A stretch of 64,000 bases of DNA from Adlercreutzia caecimuris B7 (GCF_000403355.2 NZ_KE159646.1:1973561-2037560); one strand, 5' to 3'; shown: positions 7,590 through 16,200, counted from the first letter of the stretch. Numbers and translations are program-made. The notes: a model not told the origin generated them from the letters alone.

Positions 7590-9056
7590 CTAGCCGATGA
7601 CCGTCAGGCAGTACTGGGCCTTGCCGGCCTCTTTCGCCTGGTAAAGCGTGCTGTCGGCCACGGCGTACAGCTCCTCGAAGGGCATCGGGGGCGTAAGACA
7701 GCAGGCGGCGCCGATGCTGATGGTGGGCGTCGCGTGGGCCGCCATGGATCCTGCGGCTTTGGCGGCCTCGTCGGTGGCACGCTGGGTGGCAAACGGGCCA
7801 CGAGCCAAATGCTCGAGCACGCGGTCGGTGGCGGGGCCAGCAGCCAAGCCAGGCGCGAAGATAAGGAACTCATCGCCGCCCATACGGGCCACGACATCCT
7901 CCTTGCGCATCACCTGCGAGAGAAACGCGGCCAGCTCCTTCAGCACCGCATCGCCCGCCAAGTGCCCGTAGGTGTCGTTCACGCCCTTGAAATCGTCCAC
8001 ATCCACGGCGATGAGCGTACACGGGCGGTCTTCGCTTGCGAGCAGCGTCTCAATGCGGTCGAGGGCGGCGGCGCGGTTGTAAAGCCCCGTGAGGCCGTCG
8101 CGCTCGGCTTTGCGGCGAAACTGGCTCTCGCGCTGGGCAGCCTCGCTCGTGTCCAGCAAACGGCCCACATGACGCACCGGGCCGCCCTCCTCGTCGTAGA
8201 GCACCACCGACTGGTAGCGATACCACACCGGTTCTCCATCGGAACCCGGTGTGGAGGTCTCGAAGTCGACCAGGGAGTTCTCGCCGATCTGCTCCATGAG
8301 CGGCGAGAGGTCGTAGGAAGTGATGTCCAAGTTGCAGGGCTTCTGGCAACGGCGGTGCACCACGAAGTCGGACTGCTCCGGCGCGCGGCCGAAACGCCCC
8401 TCGAAGTCGCCGTACACATGAGCCGCACCCGTGGCGCATTCAATATCGAAGAGCACATCGTTGGAAAGCGCTGTGAGAATTTCCAGGCGCTCGTTGGCAC
8501 GACGCAGGTCGCCCTCGTCGCGCACCTGATCGGTGATGTCCATGAGAGTGACGTAGAACCAGCGCCTGCCCTCGGCATCGGCGGCCAGATGCCCCCAGTC
8601 CTCTACCCAGCGCACCTCGCCGTCGGCGCGCAGGATGCGATAGCGCACATGGTCGTCGTTGCGCTCGGCTACCTGCTCCCGAATCTCGCGCAACACCCGC
8701 TCCCGGTCGTCGGGGTGCACCAACCCCGTGAAGGTGTCTCCAGTGAGCTCGCTGAACGCGGCGGCGTCGGCGCATCCGAACAGAGAGAGCATTCCTGCGC
8801 TCACGCAATCAAGGGTGTCTGGCCCCTCCGCAAGATAGCGAAACATACCGCCGGGGAAATTGCCGAGGAACTCCCGAGCGAGCATGAGCACATCGGACGC
8901 TTCCGCGGGGCCTGCGGCCGACGCCGATACCGCACCTGAAGAGGCATCTGCGGCGGCATCGGAGACGTTCGCAGGAGCGGCTGCGTTCGTCGGAACGCTG
9001 TCGGCTTCGGTTCCGGACGCTTCGCCCCGACGAAAGATACGGCTCAAGGACACCAT
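7590..9056 (-). CDS. PAS-GGDEF diguanylate cyclase
   Basis: 488 residues. An Ala-rich, low-complexity N-terminus (1-55) is followed by two PAS-like sensor regions (about 65-185 and 190-315) and a GGDEF domain from about 318. GGDEF itself is at 393-397. An inhibitory-site RxxD (R384, D387) sits five residues before it, so product feedback is expected. It makes c-di-GMP from GTP. No transmembrane segment is evident, so it probably senses a cytoplasmic signal. No c-di-GMP phosphodiesterase or effector is visible in the window. It converges on the LOG gene with a gap of only 7 bases. Confidence 0.9.
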   Translation of the reverse strand: MVSLSRIFRRGEASGTEADSVPTNAAAPANVSDAAADASSGAVSASAAGPAEASDVLMLAREFLGNFPGGMFRYLAEGPDTLDCVSAGMLSLFGCADAAAFSELTGDTFTGLVHPDDRERVLREIREQVAERNDDHVRYRILRADGEVRWVEDWGHLAADAEGRRWFYVTLMDITDQVRDEGDLRRANERLEILTALSNDVLFDIECATGAAHVYGDFEGRFGRAPEQSDFVVHRRCQKPCNLDITSYDLSPLMEQIGENSLVDFETSTPGSDGEPVWYRYQSVVLYDEEGGPVRHVGRLLDTSEAAQRESQFRRKAERDGLTGLYNRAAALDRIETLLASEDRPCTLIAVDVDDFKGVNDTYGHLAGDAVLKELAAFLSQVMRKEDVVARMGGDEFLIFAPGLAAGPATDRVLEHLARGPFATQRATDEAAKAAGSMAAHATPTISIGAACCLTPPMPFEELYAVADSTLYQAKEAGKAQYCLTVIG

Positions 9057-9171
9057 GCGAGTTCCCTCTTCCTCAACTGATCGTGGATGATCGCTCCCTG
9101 CGGAGGCATTCCAACATGTTAATCCATGTATGATAGCACGTCAGCAGCGGATTATTCGCTCAAAAACGAAC

Positions 9172-9486
9172 CTACGCGGCAGCCAAGAGCTTCTCTACTC
9201 GTGAGGCGGGAACGGCGCCCACGATTTCCCCTACAGGCACGCCGTCCCGAAACAGCAGCAGCGTCGGGACGCTTACAATGCGGAATGCCCACGCGATATC
9301 GGGGTGCTCCGCCACGTCTAGTTGAGCCACCTTCACCTCGGGATGACGGGCAGCCACCGCCTCGAGCACCGACTCCATAACGCGGCAGGGCCCGCACCCC
9401 GGGCCCCAGAAGTCCACGAGCACACGCCCCACAGCCTCCGTAACCTCCTCATCGAAATTTTCCCGCGTAAGCTGAACCATACTCAT
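9172..9486 (-). CDS. Thioredoxin family protein
   Basis: 104 residues, the normal thioredoxin length. The active site is WGPGCGPC (C31 and C34), with Gly where most thioredoxins have Trp before the first Cys. The cis-proline loop is SVPTLLLF. It reduces disulfides in the cytoplasm. The ATG at 9486 or the in-frame ATG 6 bases later could both serve. A TATACT -10 lies at 9510-9515 on the minus strand, giving a short leader. Confidence 0.9.
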   Translation of the reverse strand: MSMVQLTRENFDEEVTEAVGRVLVDFWGPGCGPCRVMESVLEAVAARHPEVKVAQLDVAEHPDIAWAFRIVSVPTLLLFRDGVPVGEIVGAVPASRVEKLLAAA

Positions 9487-9557
9487 GCCCCCTTCGTCAC
9501 TGCCACACCAGTATAGCGATTGTCGTCCTCGTCATCAGTGCTTTCCCAAGCGCATGC

Positions 9558-9586
9558 TTGACAGCATCCGACCCGTTTCCTACACT
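9558..9586 (+). promoter_or_regulatory. Strong sigma-70-type promoter for the MFS gene
   Basis: TTGACA at 9558-9563 and TACACT at 9581-9586 are separated by 17 bases. Transcription would start near 9593 and leave a leader of about 250 bases before the exporter gene. Confidence 0.65.
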
Positions 9587-9622
9587 GGGCGAACTTGGAA
9601 TCGACCGAGGTAAGGTGTTTTG

Positions 9623-9646
9623 ATGGCCGGGATGCTTCTGCTCTAA
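9623..9646 (+). CDS. Putative leader peptide MAGMLLL
   Basis: A seven-codon ORF (ATG to TAA) with a good ribosome binding site, GAGGTAAGG, at 9607-9615 and 7 bases of spacing. It lies between a strong promoter and a hairpin with a U-rich tail, upstream of a MefA-like exporter. Leader peptides of this size control many macrolide and phenicol resistance genes through drug-stalled ribosomes. Its expression and function are inferred from arrangement alone. Confidence 0.5.
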   Translation: MAGMLLL

Positions 9647-9651
9647 CATAG

Positions 9652-9721
9652 GCGCTTTGCTGTCGGCCGGGCACGCCCCGGGCCGAAAGCGCTCGTTGCC
9701 GTCAGGGCAACTTTTCGTTGC
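9652..9721 (+). promoter_or_regulatory. Putative transcription attenuator
   Basis: GCGCTTT (9652-9658) pairs with AAAGCGC (9686-9692), and inside it CGGCC (9664-9668) pairs with GGCCG (9681-9685). Directly after, GTTGCC (9695-9700) pairs with GGCAAC (9706-9711), followed by TTTT. GCAAC (9707-9711) could instead pair with GTTGC (9717-9721), which would open the terminator-like hairpin. Mutually exclusive pairings plus the upstream leader ORF suggest attenuation. Confidence 0.5.
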
Positions 9722-9841
9722 GCGCGCATATGCAACCTGGATGCGATAGCGCAACCGCATCCGCAACCTCACACTGGGCAGCACTCGTCGCGATGCTCCG
9801 CGCGAGCAGTCGCCCCAGCTATACCTCGAAGGAGATTCCCC

Positions 9842-11125
9842 ATGGCCGAGAACCCCCGCACCGTCCCCCAGCCCCCTTCTGCCTCCGACGCGCCCTTAAG
9901 CGCGGCCGGCCTCCCCTTGGCTAAGAACTGGCTGGCCATTATCGCATTTATCTGGGCCGGGCAGGCCGCCTCCATGATCACCAGCTTCGCCGCCGGCTAC
10001 GCGGTGGTGTGGTACGTGACCGAATCCACCGGCAGCGCGCTCGTGCTGGCCTTCATGAACATCGCTGCCATGCTGCCCATCGGCCTGCTCTCGCCCTTCG
10101 GCGGCATCGTAGCCGACAAGCACAACCGCAAGCTCATCATGATCGCCGCCGACGGGGCCGTGGGCGTAATCTCGCTCACAGCGGGTCTGCTCATCCTGGC
10201 CGGAGACGTGTCTATCCCGCTGCTTCTGGCCGTGTGCGTGGCCCGCGCGGTAGGCCAGGCCTTCCACACGCCGGCCATGATGGCTGCCATGCCCATGCTC
10301 GTGCCCGACAAGCACCTGCTGCGCATCAACACCTTGGATCAGCTACTGGCCGCCGTCGCCTCCATCGGGGCGCCGGCCTTCGGCATCTTCCTGTACACCA
10401 CCCTCGGCTTCTCATCGGTGATGTTCCTCGATTTCGCCGGCGCCTGCATCGCCGTGGCGGGGCTTCTGCTGGCGAAGGTGCCCACCGTCATAGACCCGTC
10501 GGCCGAGCGTCAGCACGTGCTGGCGAACCTGCGCGAGGGCTGGCGCGCCGTTGCGAAGACCCGCGGGCTTCTGCTGCTCATCGGCGGCGTGACTGTGGGC
10601 ATGATGATCTTCGGCCCGCTGTCGGCCATGTGTCCCTTGATGACCTACAACCACTTCGGCGGCAACGGCTACGACGCCTCCATCGGTGAAGCCGCCTTCG
10701 GCGTGGGTATGCTCGTAGGATCAGGGATCCTCATGGCCTGGGGCGGCGGCCGGCGCCTGGCAGGGCTCATCGCTGTGGCCGCAGTCATCGTGGGTGCGTG
10801 CACCGCGGTCTGCGGGCTTTTGCCGCCCGACGGCTTCCCCGTGTTCGTGCTGATGATGGGCACCATGGCCGTGGCTTGCGCCTGGTTCAACGGGCCGCTG
10901 CTCACGCTCACTCAGCGCCACGTGCCCGACGAGAAGATGGGCCGCGCCATGGGCCTGCTCACGGCCGCCATGGGCCTGGCCACTCCCATCGGCGTGGCCA
11001 TCGGCGGCGTGCTGGCCGAGCAGATCGGCATTGCGCCGTTCTTCCTCGTCGACGGCCTGGCGTGCCTGGCGCTGGGCCTCGTGCTGTACCTGCCGCGCTC
11101 GGTGCGTGCCCTCGACGAGGCTTAG
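9842..11125 (+). CDS. MFS exporter, MefA-like (MFS_3 family)
   Basis: 427 residues with about 12 membrane helices. The FGGIVADKHNRK loop after helix 2 is the MFS signature. HTPAMMAAMPMLVP and the following INTLDQLL region resemble MefA-type macrolide exporters and the MFS_3 family, so drug export is likely but the substrate is unproven. AAGGAG precedes the ATG. The gene sits behind a structured leader with its own tiny ORF, which supports a link to ribosome-targeting drugs. Its stop codon overlaps that of the antiporter gene on the opposite strand. Confidence 0.8.
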   Translation: MAENPRTVPQPPSASDAPLSAAGLPLAKNWLAIIAFIWAGQAASMITSFAAGYAVVWYVTESTGSALVLAFMNIAAMLPIGLLSPFGGIVADKHNRKLIMIAADGAVGVISLTAGLLILAGDVSIPLLLAVCVARAVGQAFHTPAMMAAMPMLVPDKHLLRINTLDQLLAAVASIGAPAFGIFLYTTLGFSSVMFLDFAGACIAVAGLLLAKVPTVIDPSAERQHVLANLREGWRAVAKTRGLLLLIGGVTVGMMIFGPLSAMCPLMTYNHFGGNGYDASIGEAAFGVGMLVGSGILMAWGGGRRLAGLIAVAAVIVGACTAVCGLLPPDGFPVFVLMMGTMAVACAWFNGPLLTLTQRHVPDEKMGRAMGLLTAAMGLATPIGVAIGGVLAEQIGIAPFFLVDGLACLALGLVLYLPRSVRALDEA

Positions 11126-13350
11126 GCCCCCAGGCTCATCTGGAGCACGTAGACGCGCTGGCGCAGCTCGTTGGCAACGGGCAGTGCTATCTCGCCGTGC
11201 TCCAGCAGATGGCGAATCTGGTCGAGCTCGATGGTGAGCGCGTCGGCGTCCACCTCGTCGGCGTAGCGCGCGGCCTCGGCGAACTGCTTCCCGAAGAGGG
11301 GTTCCATGCCCTCGGGCAGCGCCGCGTGGGGGCCCATCGTCAGGTCGGACCGGTCGGCCTGCTTCACGCCCTGGCCGTAGTTGATGCGGTTCCACAGCGA
11401 GTTGAGGGCCATGCGATGCTCCCCGAGCAGCACGGCGGCCGACTTCCTGCGGTCCTCGTCCTGGGCGATGACGTCTTGCAGGTAGTCGATGGCCGCGTGC
11501 TCCAGCTGAATGGCGAACAGGCAGCTGTCGTAGTAGACGCGCTCGTCCTGATCGGTTTCCACGCCGTCGGGCTTCGTGCGCTGCCACAGCAGGGCCGCCC
11601 GTCCGCGCAGGTTCCTGAAGCGCGAGCCCACGTTCACGTCGGTGCCGTCGTAGCCGATGGAGCGGCGGATGCGGCGCAGGGCAGCGTAGTAGGGCGTGCT
11701 GACGTTCACGCTGAGGCCGGCGGCATCCTGCAGCTCGTCGGCCCTCTTCTGCTGCACCTCGCGCACGGTCTGGGAAAGCTCGTCGAGCTTGCGGCCGCAG
11801 CCGTCGCTTGAGGCCTCGCGCTCGTGGATGAGCCGGATGCGGTACTGGGCGATGGTCAGGCGCAGGGCCGGGTCGTAGCGGGAGTCGGCCTCATCGTCCA
11901 GCATGGCCTGCAGCTCGCGCAGGGTGCCCTCGAGCACCCGCATGGTGGCCCGGCGCAGCTCCTCGTCACTTGTGCTGTCGGCGGCGCGCGGGGCCAGCCG
12001 CGGCAGCAGCCCGTCGGCCAGAAGCAGGGTGCACAGGATGACGCTCGCCGTGAGGAACACGATGAGGTCGCGTTCGGGGAAGGGCGTCGTGCCGTCGTTC
12101 ATGGCAAGGGGCAGCGTGAAGATGATCGAGAGCGTGACCGCGCCCTTGGGACCGCCCACCGTGAGCACGAGGGCATTGCGCATCAGACTGCCCACCCGCT
12201 CGCGCCAGTGGGGTCGCCGCTGCCGCAGGTGCGGCGTGGGCGAGGGCTGGTTGGTCTCCACCGTTTCCAGCTTCGAGGCGCGCCGGGCCCGCTTGCCGCC
12301 CTTGCGGCCGCGCCGGCGGCGCAGGGCCAGGCGGTGGACGGCCTCCATCGCCAGCACCCAGATAAAGCGACACCCCATGATGAGCACCGTGACCAGGGCG
12401 ACCACCCCGAGCAAAAACAGCGGCGAGAAGCGGTCGGCGATGGCCGGCGTGAAAGCCTGGGGCAGCTCCATGCCGAGCAGCGTGAACACGACGGAGTTGA
12501 TGAGGAACACGATGATGTGCCAGAACCCGTTGGAGACGATCTGGCGCTGGGCGGCGGCCGAGGAGGTGAGCCGCGGCTGGCGCTCGGCCATCACGAGGCC
12601 GGCGGCCACCACAGCCAGGATGCCGCTCGTGGAGGCCCACTCGGCGAAGAGGAACACGAAGAAGGGCGAGAACACCTCGTAGAGCACATTGGTGGTGGTG
12701 CTCTCGTAGCCGCCCCGGCGCAGCAGCCGCGCCGCGGTGCGGCCGGCAAAGCCCAAGGCTGCTCCCACCGCGATGCCGCCGAAGAACAGTCGCGCGAACT
12801 CCGCCCCGGCGTCGATCGCCGAGAATGCACCCGTGAGCGCCGCCGCGCTGGCGAACTGGAAGGCCACCACACCCGAGGCGTCGTTGATGAGCGATTCGCC
12901 GGACAGCAACGTCGACTGGCGCTTCTTCAGGCTGACCGACGAGGCGAGGGCGCCCACGGCCGCCGCGTCGGTGGGAGCGAGGGCCGCGGCGCACGCGAAG
13001 GCGGCAGCAAGCGGAATGGAGGGCACGAACCAGTTCAGCGCGAAGCCCACCGCGAGAACGGTAAGCAGCACGAGCCCCACGGCCAGCGACAGAATGGCGC
13101 CCTTGTTCTCCCACAGCTCCCGGGGCTCGGTGTTGCGCGCCTCGTTGAACAGAAGCGGCGCGATGAACAGCACGAGGAACAGCTCGGAGGAGACGTGCAC
13201 GTCGTGGATGGCCGGCACGAGAAGCGCCACCGCGCAGCCCACGGCAATCTGCACGAGCGGAAGCGAGAGGCGGGGCACCACCTGGCACAGAACCGCCGAC
13301 CCGATAACGCAGGCCAGCACGACGAGAGCCAGCTCGAGTATTTCCACCAT
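11122..13350 (-). CDS. Na+/H+ antiporter, CPA1 family
   Basis: 742 residues. The N-terminal ~440 form the 12-helix CPA1 exchanger, with APTDAAAVGALASSV and SGESLINDASGVVAF carrying the acidic transport residues. A basic loop (about 300-345) interrupts the helices and is followed by GPKGAVTLS. The C-terminal ~260 residues are soluble and helical, a probable cytoplasmic regulatory tail. It exchanges Na+ or K+ for protons. The start is the ATG at 13350, with AAAGGAGG upstream. The minus-strand stop TAA (11122-11124) overlaps the TAG of the convergent MFS gene. Confidence 0.88.
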   Translation of the reverse strand: MVEILELALVVLACVIGSAVLCQVVPRLSLPLVQIAVGCAVALLVPAIHDVHVSSELFLVLFIAPLLFNEARNTEPRELWENKGAILSLAVGLVLLTVLAVGFALNWFVPSIPLAAAFACAAALAPTDAAAVGALASSVSLKKRQSTLLSGESLINDASGVVAFQFASAAALTGAFSAIDAGAEFARLFFGGIAVGAALGFAGRTAARLLRRGGYESTTTNVLYEVFSPFFVFLFAEWASTSGILAVVAAGLVMAERQPRLTSSAAAQRQIVSNGFWHIIVFLINSVVFTLLGMELPQAFTPAIADRFSPLFLLGVVALVTVLIMGCRFIWVLAMEAVHRLALRRRRGRKGGKRARRASKLETVETNQPSPTPHLRQRRPHWRERVGSLMRNALVLTVGGPKGAVTLSIIFTLPLAMNDGTTPFPERDLIVFLTASVILCTLLLADGLLPRLAPRAADSTSDEELRRATMRVLEGTLRELQAMLDDEADSRYDPALRLTIAQYRIRLIHEREASSDGCGRKLDELSQTVREVQQKRADELQDAAGLSVNVSTPYYAALRRIRRSIGYDGTDVNVGSRFRNLRGRAALLWQRTKPDGVETDQDERVYYDSCLFAIQLEHAAIDYLQDVIAQDEDRRKSAAVLLGEHRMALNSLWNRINYGQGVKQADRSDLTMGPHAALPEGMEPLFGKQFAEAARYADEVDADALTIELDQIRHLLEHGEIALPVANELRQRVYVLQMSLGA

Positions 13351-13588
13351 GCCTCCTTTCGCCTTGGGACGTAGGCGCAGCCCGCCACCGGCCGCAGTCG
13401 CCTTCCGTTCGCGGCCGTGCGGGATATCTGCGGCAGCCTGGGCGCAGCCCCGTCCGCTACCGACTGCGGCTGCTTTCCGCTCACTGCCGCAGGGGGCGCC
13501 ATGCGCGACCTTCCCGCTCACCATTATGGAAGGCCCCCGCGGCGCACGCCGATCACTTCCCCGCCCTGTAAACCCCTTGTTGCGGCCC

Positions 13589-13597
13589 TGCTATAAT
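13589..13597 (+). promoter_or_regulatory. Extended -10 element for the GMP synthase gene
   Basis: TGCTATAAT, a consensus extended -10, 43 bases before the start codon. No clear -35. The rest of 13351-13640 shows no other feature. Confidence 0.6.
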
Positions 13598-13640
13598 TCC
13601 CCCAACGGAAAAGCCGACGCAGACCCCCGAGGAGGTCCCC

Positions 13641-14621
13641 ATGGATGAGAACGTTCGCCCCGACGACATGGAGCGCATCACCACGCCCGAGCTGGCCCAA
13701 GCCTTTATCGACGAGCAGGTGGCCGCCATTCGAGAGCAGGTCGGCGACAAGAAGGTGCTGCTGGCCCTGTCCGGCGGCGTGGACTCCAGCGTGGTGGCGG
13801 CGCTGCTGATCAAGGCCATCGGGAAGAACCTCGTGTGCGTGCACGTGAACCACGGCCTTATGCGCAAGGGCGAGTCGGAGCAGGTCATCGACGTGTTCCA
13901 GAACCAGATGGACGCGAATCTGGTGTACGTGGACGCCACCGACCGCTTCCTGGATTTGCTGGCCGACGTGGACGAGCCGGAGACCAAGCGCAAGATCATC
14001 GGCGGCGAGTTCATCCGCGTGTTCGAGGAAGAGGCCCGCAAGGTGGGCGACGAGGTTGATTTCCTCGCCCAGGGCACCATCTGGCCCGACATTCTGGAAT
14101 CCCAGGACGGCGTGAAGGCCCACCACAACGTGGGCGGCCTGCCGGACGATCTGCAGTTCGAGCTGGTGGAGCCCGTGAAGCTGCTGTTCAAGGACGAGGT
14201 GCGCGTGGTCGGCCGAGAGCTGGGCCTGCCCGAGTCCATGGTGGAGCGCCAGCCCTTCCCCGGCCCGGGCCTGGGGGTGCGCTGCCTGGGCGCCATCACC
14301 CGCGACCGCCTGGAGGCCCTGCGCGAGGCCGACGCCATCGTGCGCGAGGAGATGGAGGCGGCGAACGTGGGCGCTTGGCAGTACTTCGCCGTGGTACCCG
14401 ACGTGCGCGCCACCGGCGTGCGCGACGGCGTGCGCGCCTACGAGTGGCCGGCCATCATCCGCGCCATCAACACCGTGGACGTGATGACCGCCGAGGTGCC
14501 GGAGCTGGACTGGGCGCTGCTGAAGCGCATGACCGACCGCATCACCCACGAGGTCCCCGGCATCTGCCGCGTGGCCTACGACCTCACCCCCAAACCTGTC
14601 GGCACGGTGGAGTGGGAGTAA
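13641..14621 (+). CDS. GMP synthase, ATP-pyrophosphatase subunit (stand-alone)
   Basis: 326 residues. The PP-loop SGGVDSS is at 44-50. NHGLMRKGE, AQGTIWPDILES, HHNVGGLP and PFPGPGLGVRCLG are all diagnostic of the GuaA C-terminal half, and the last residues KPVGTVEWE match the dimerisation end. It amidates XMP to GMP with ATP. The N-terminal glutaminase domain of ordinary GuaA is absent: upstream is only promoter sequence. So this is a split-type enzyme that needs a separate glutamine amidotransferase or free ammonia. GAGGAGG precedes the ATG. Confidence 0.93.
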   Translation: MDENVRPDDMERITTPELAQAFIDEQVAAIREQVGDKKVLLALSGGVDSSVVAALLIKAIGKNLVCVHVNHGLMRKGESEQVIDVFQNQMDANLVYVDATDRFLDLLADVDEPETKRKIIGGEFIRVFEEEARKVGDEVDFLAQGTIWPDILESQDGVKAHHNVGGLPDDLQFELVEPVKLLFKDEVRVVGRELGLPESMVERQPFPGPGLGVRCLGAITRDRLEALREADAIVREEMEAANVGAWQYFAVVPDVRATGVRDGVRAYEWPAIIRAINTVDVMTAEVPELDWALLKRMTDRITHEVPGICRVAYDLTPKPVGTVEWE

Positions 14622-14659
14622 AACGCCAGTTCAGAAGCGTGCTTTTCTAACGCGTTTTA
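14619..14659 (+). terminator. Possible terminator after the GMP synthase gene
   Basis: TAAAACGC (14619-14626, including the stop codon) can pair with GCGTTTTA (14652-14659). An inner AGAAGC/GCTTTTCT pairing is also possible. The tail is weak. Confidence 0.35.
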
Positions 14660-14965
14660 TCGGGGTTGACTCATTTTGAATCGAGACAAAGCAATGGCTT
14701 GACGTTGCTCCACCAAGCCATTGCTTGCATGCTGGAGATGCAATATGTCACGTCTTGCTGCTTCAATTGTTCGCCATTGTGGATAGTTGCACAAATCCGC
14801 CCAAAGGAACCTACTGGAATACTGGATAGCAGAAAGGGCGATTCATCAACAGCAAATAGCCATTGCTATCGCTAGCGAGCGGTCGCGTGTGGCTTGCTCG
14901 TGATGATGTTCTGATTGGGCCCCGAGCCCTTGAGCCATGTATGCATTCGTTCGCAGACCTACGAG
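14660..14965. other. Non-coding boundary of the accessory region
   Basis: AT-richer than the flanks. No convincing gene; two open frames of about 68 codons have no ribosome binding site or recognisable content. A 13-base inverted repeat lies at 14689-14726. Confidence 0.5.
14689..14726. repeat. 13-base perfect inverted repeat
   Basis: AAGCAATGGCTTG (14689-14701) and CAAGCCATTGCTT (14714-14726) with a 12-base loop. There is no T-tract after it. Possibly a transcription end signal or a mobile-element end; undecided. Confidence 0.55.
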
Positions 14966-15590
14966 TTATTCGGAGAAGTACTTCACGATTGCTGAAGTCG
15001 CCTTCCCTGGCGAGACTTCAAGCCAGTCGTTCTTGGCTCTTGAGAGTTGACTTGCGAACCTTCGATTAGAGAACACACTTCGAAGCCTGCTTGCGATGTC
15101 GCTATAGCTTCGCTCGCGCATGGAAGCGTCGTTGAGCACGAGGGCGTCTAGGGCATCGCCAAGCTTTTCTGGGTCTACGCCCTTGACGGCGAGCAGGTAG
15201 TAGATATCTTTCGATGGAGTTGCCCAGGTCGTCCGATATGATCACGTGAATACGCTTCCCGCTGTAGTCTTGGTGCTTGAGCTCCTCGATGCTCCCAGTG
15301 AGCTTGACGGAGAAGGCAGAGCCCCCTGTGTCGAGGGTTTTGATGAACTTCTTAATTGAGGTATCTGCTATCGGATAGCGTACGAAGTCGAGATCGAAGT
15401 CCGTCGTGGCGCGGCGCGCGTCCTTGGAGACGTGCTGCATGAGCACGCCGCCCTTGATGGTGATGTTGTCGACGAGCGTCGACTTGGTGATAAGGTCAAG
15501 CATCGCATCTTGAGCGCATCTGGCCTCCGCCTGCGCGTAGCTCAGGCCGTCGTTTATGTAGGAGTCCCTGATCCTTGCGAGGTCTTCCAC
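14966..15590 (-). pseudogene. AbiEii-family nucleotidyltransferase toxin, broken by internal deletion/frameshift
   Basis: The N-terminal frame (GTG at 15590, GGAGG upstream) encodes 127 residues with the nucleotidyltransferase motif IKGGVLMQH, then RATTDFDLDF, ending at HVIISDDLGNSIE. At about 15210 the reading frame must change. The other frame then continues KDIYYLLAVKGVDPEKLGDA to a TAA at 14966-14968, which looks like the AbiEii C-terminal part. Family members normally have some 50 residues more between these parts, so both a deletion and a frame change occurred. The start directly abuts the AbiEi stop. It would be the toxin of a type IV pair and is probably inactive. Confidence 0.7.
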
Positions 15591-16142
15591 CTAGAGCACC
15601 TCCCTTTGCAGTATGCCGAACATCGCGTCCTGCCTCTTGAACAGTGCCATGTAGTCCTCCACGAGCCTGATATCCAAGTCTTCGGATATGCGCCTGTAAG
15701 AGGCTATGATCTCTCTGTAGTAGTCGAGTGGAAGCGTCGCTTGGCGGCGCATCACCTCAACGAGCAGGCGCTCCCGATCGTATATGCGGATGATGCCGTG
15801 CCCGATGTCCCTCTCGACCGCCCCTGGATCGAGGAGCTCTCGCTCCATGAAGTACTGGCGATAGCCCGGGCGAGAAATCCTCGTTGCGTCACGAGCGGTT
15901 GCAAGGTGCACCTTGTCGGGAGGGACATCAGTCAGTCCGTACGATGCAAGCGCGCTGTCCATCGTGATGACTGCGTCCGGATAGAGAACATGGGCAACGA
16001 CAAGAGGATCGGGGTGCTCGCTTGAGGAGTAGATTCCACGGCCGATCTTGAAGAGCCCTCCGCTTCTGACTTTGGTCTCGAGCGCGCCCCTCGACCCGGC
16101 TTTCTCCAGGGCGCTTTCGTATGTGAGCACTACGTCTTTCAT
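15591..16142 (-). CDS. AbiEi-type antitoxin / autorepressor
   Basis: 183 residues from ATG 16142. The N-terminal ~60 residues form the winged-helix AbiEi antitoxin domain (GALETKVRSGGLFKIGRGIY). The rest has VYDRERLLVEVMRR-like helical content typical of the AbiEi C-terminal domain (IYDRERLLVEVMRR is seen). In known AbiE systems this protein represses its own operon and neutralises the AbiEii nucleotidyltransferase. There is no ribosome binding site before the ATG. A 17-base inverted repeat starts 12 bases upstream and fits an autoregulatory operator. The gene is intact although its toxin partner is not. Confidence 0.82.
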   Translation of the reverse strand: MKDVVLTYESALEKAGSRGALETKVRSGGLFKIGRGIYSSSEHPDPLVVAHVLYPDAVITMDSALASYGLTDVPPDKVHLATARDATRISRPGYRQYFMERELLDPGAVERDIGHGIIRIYDRERLLVEVMRRQATLPLDYYREIIASYRRISEDLDIRLVEDYMALFKRQDAMFGILQREVL

Positions 16143-16149
16143 AGTGCAG

Positions 16150-16158
16150 ATGATAGCA
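16150..16158 (-). promoter_or_regulatory. Extended -10 for the first abiE locus
   Basis: On the minus strand TGCTATCAT. Transcription would start at or next to the A of the ATG at 16142, which together with the missing ribosome binding site suggests a leaderless mRNA. Confidence 0.4.
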
Positions 16159-16200
16159 CAAACATACACACTAACTCGGTTCATGTGTATGTTTGTGCTA
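16154..16200. promoter_or_regulatory. 17-base perfect inverted repeat, putative AbiEi operator
   Basis: TAGCACAAACATACACA (16154-16170) and its exact reverse complement (16184-16200) are separated by 13 bases. One arm overlaps the -10 of the abiE operon. AbiEi proteins are known to bind inverted repeats upstream of their own gene, so autorepression is likely. Confidence 0.7.

Larger units (their letters stand above)
9487..9841. other. Regulatory leader region of the MFS gene
   Basis: No conventional gene. It holds a strong promoter (9558-9586), a seven-codon leader ORF (9623-9646), a large stem-loop (9652-9692), a small hairpin with TTTT (9695-9715) and a further 7-base stem (9739-9745 with 9756-9762). 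Confidence 0.55.

Noticed and set aside
11824-13374. A 516-codon open frame on the plus strand
   Set aside because: Antisense to the Na+/H+ antiporter gene; composition is that of a shadow frame.
14666-15069. Two short open frames after the GMP synthase gene
   Set aside because: No ribosome binding site; the second overlaps the tail of the broken AbiEii gene on the other strand.
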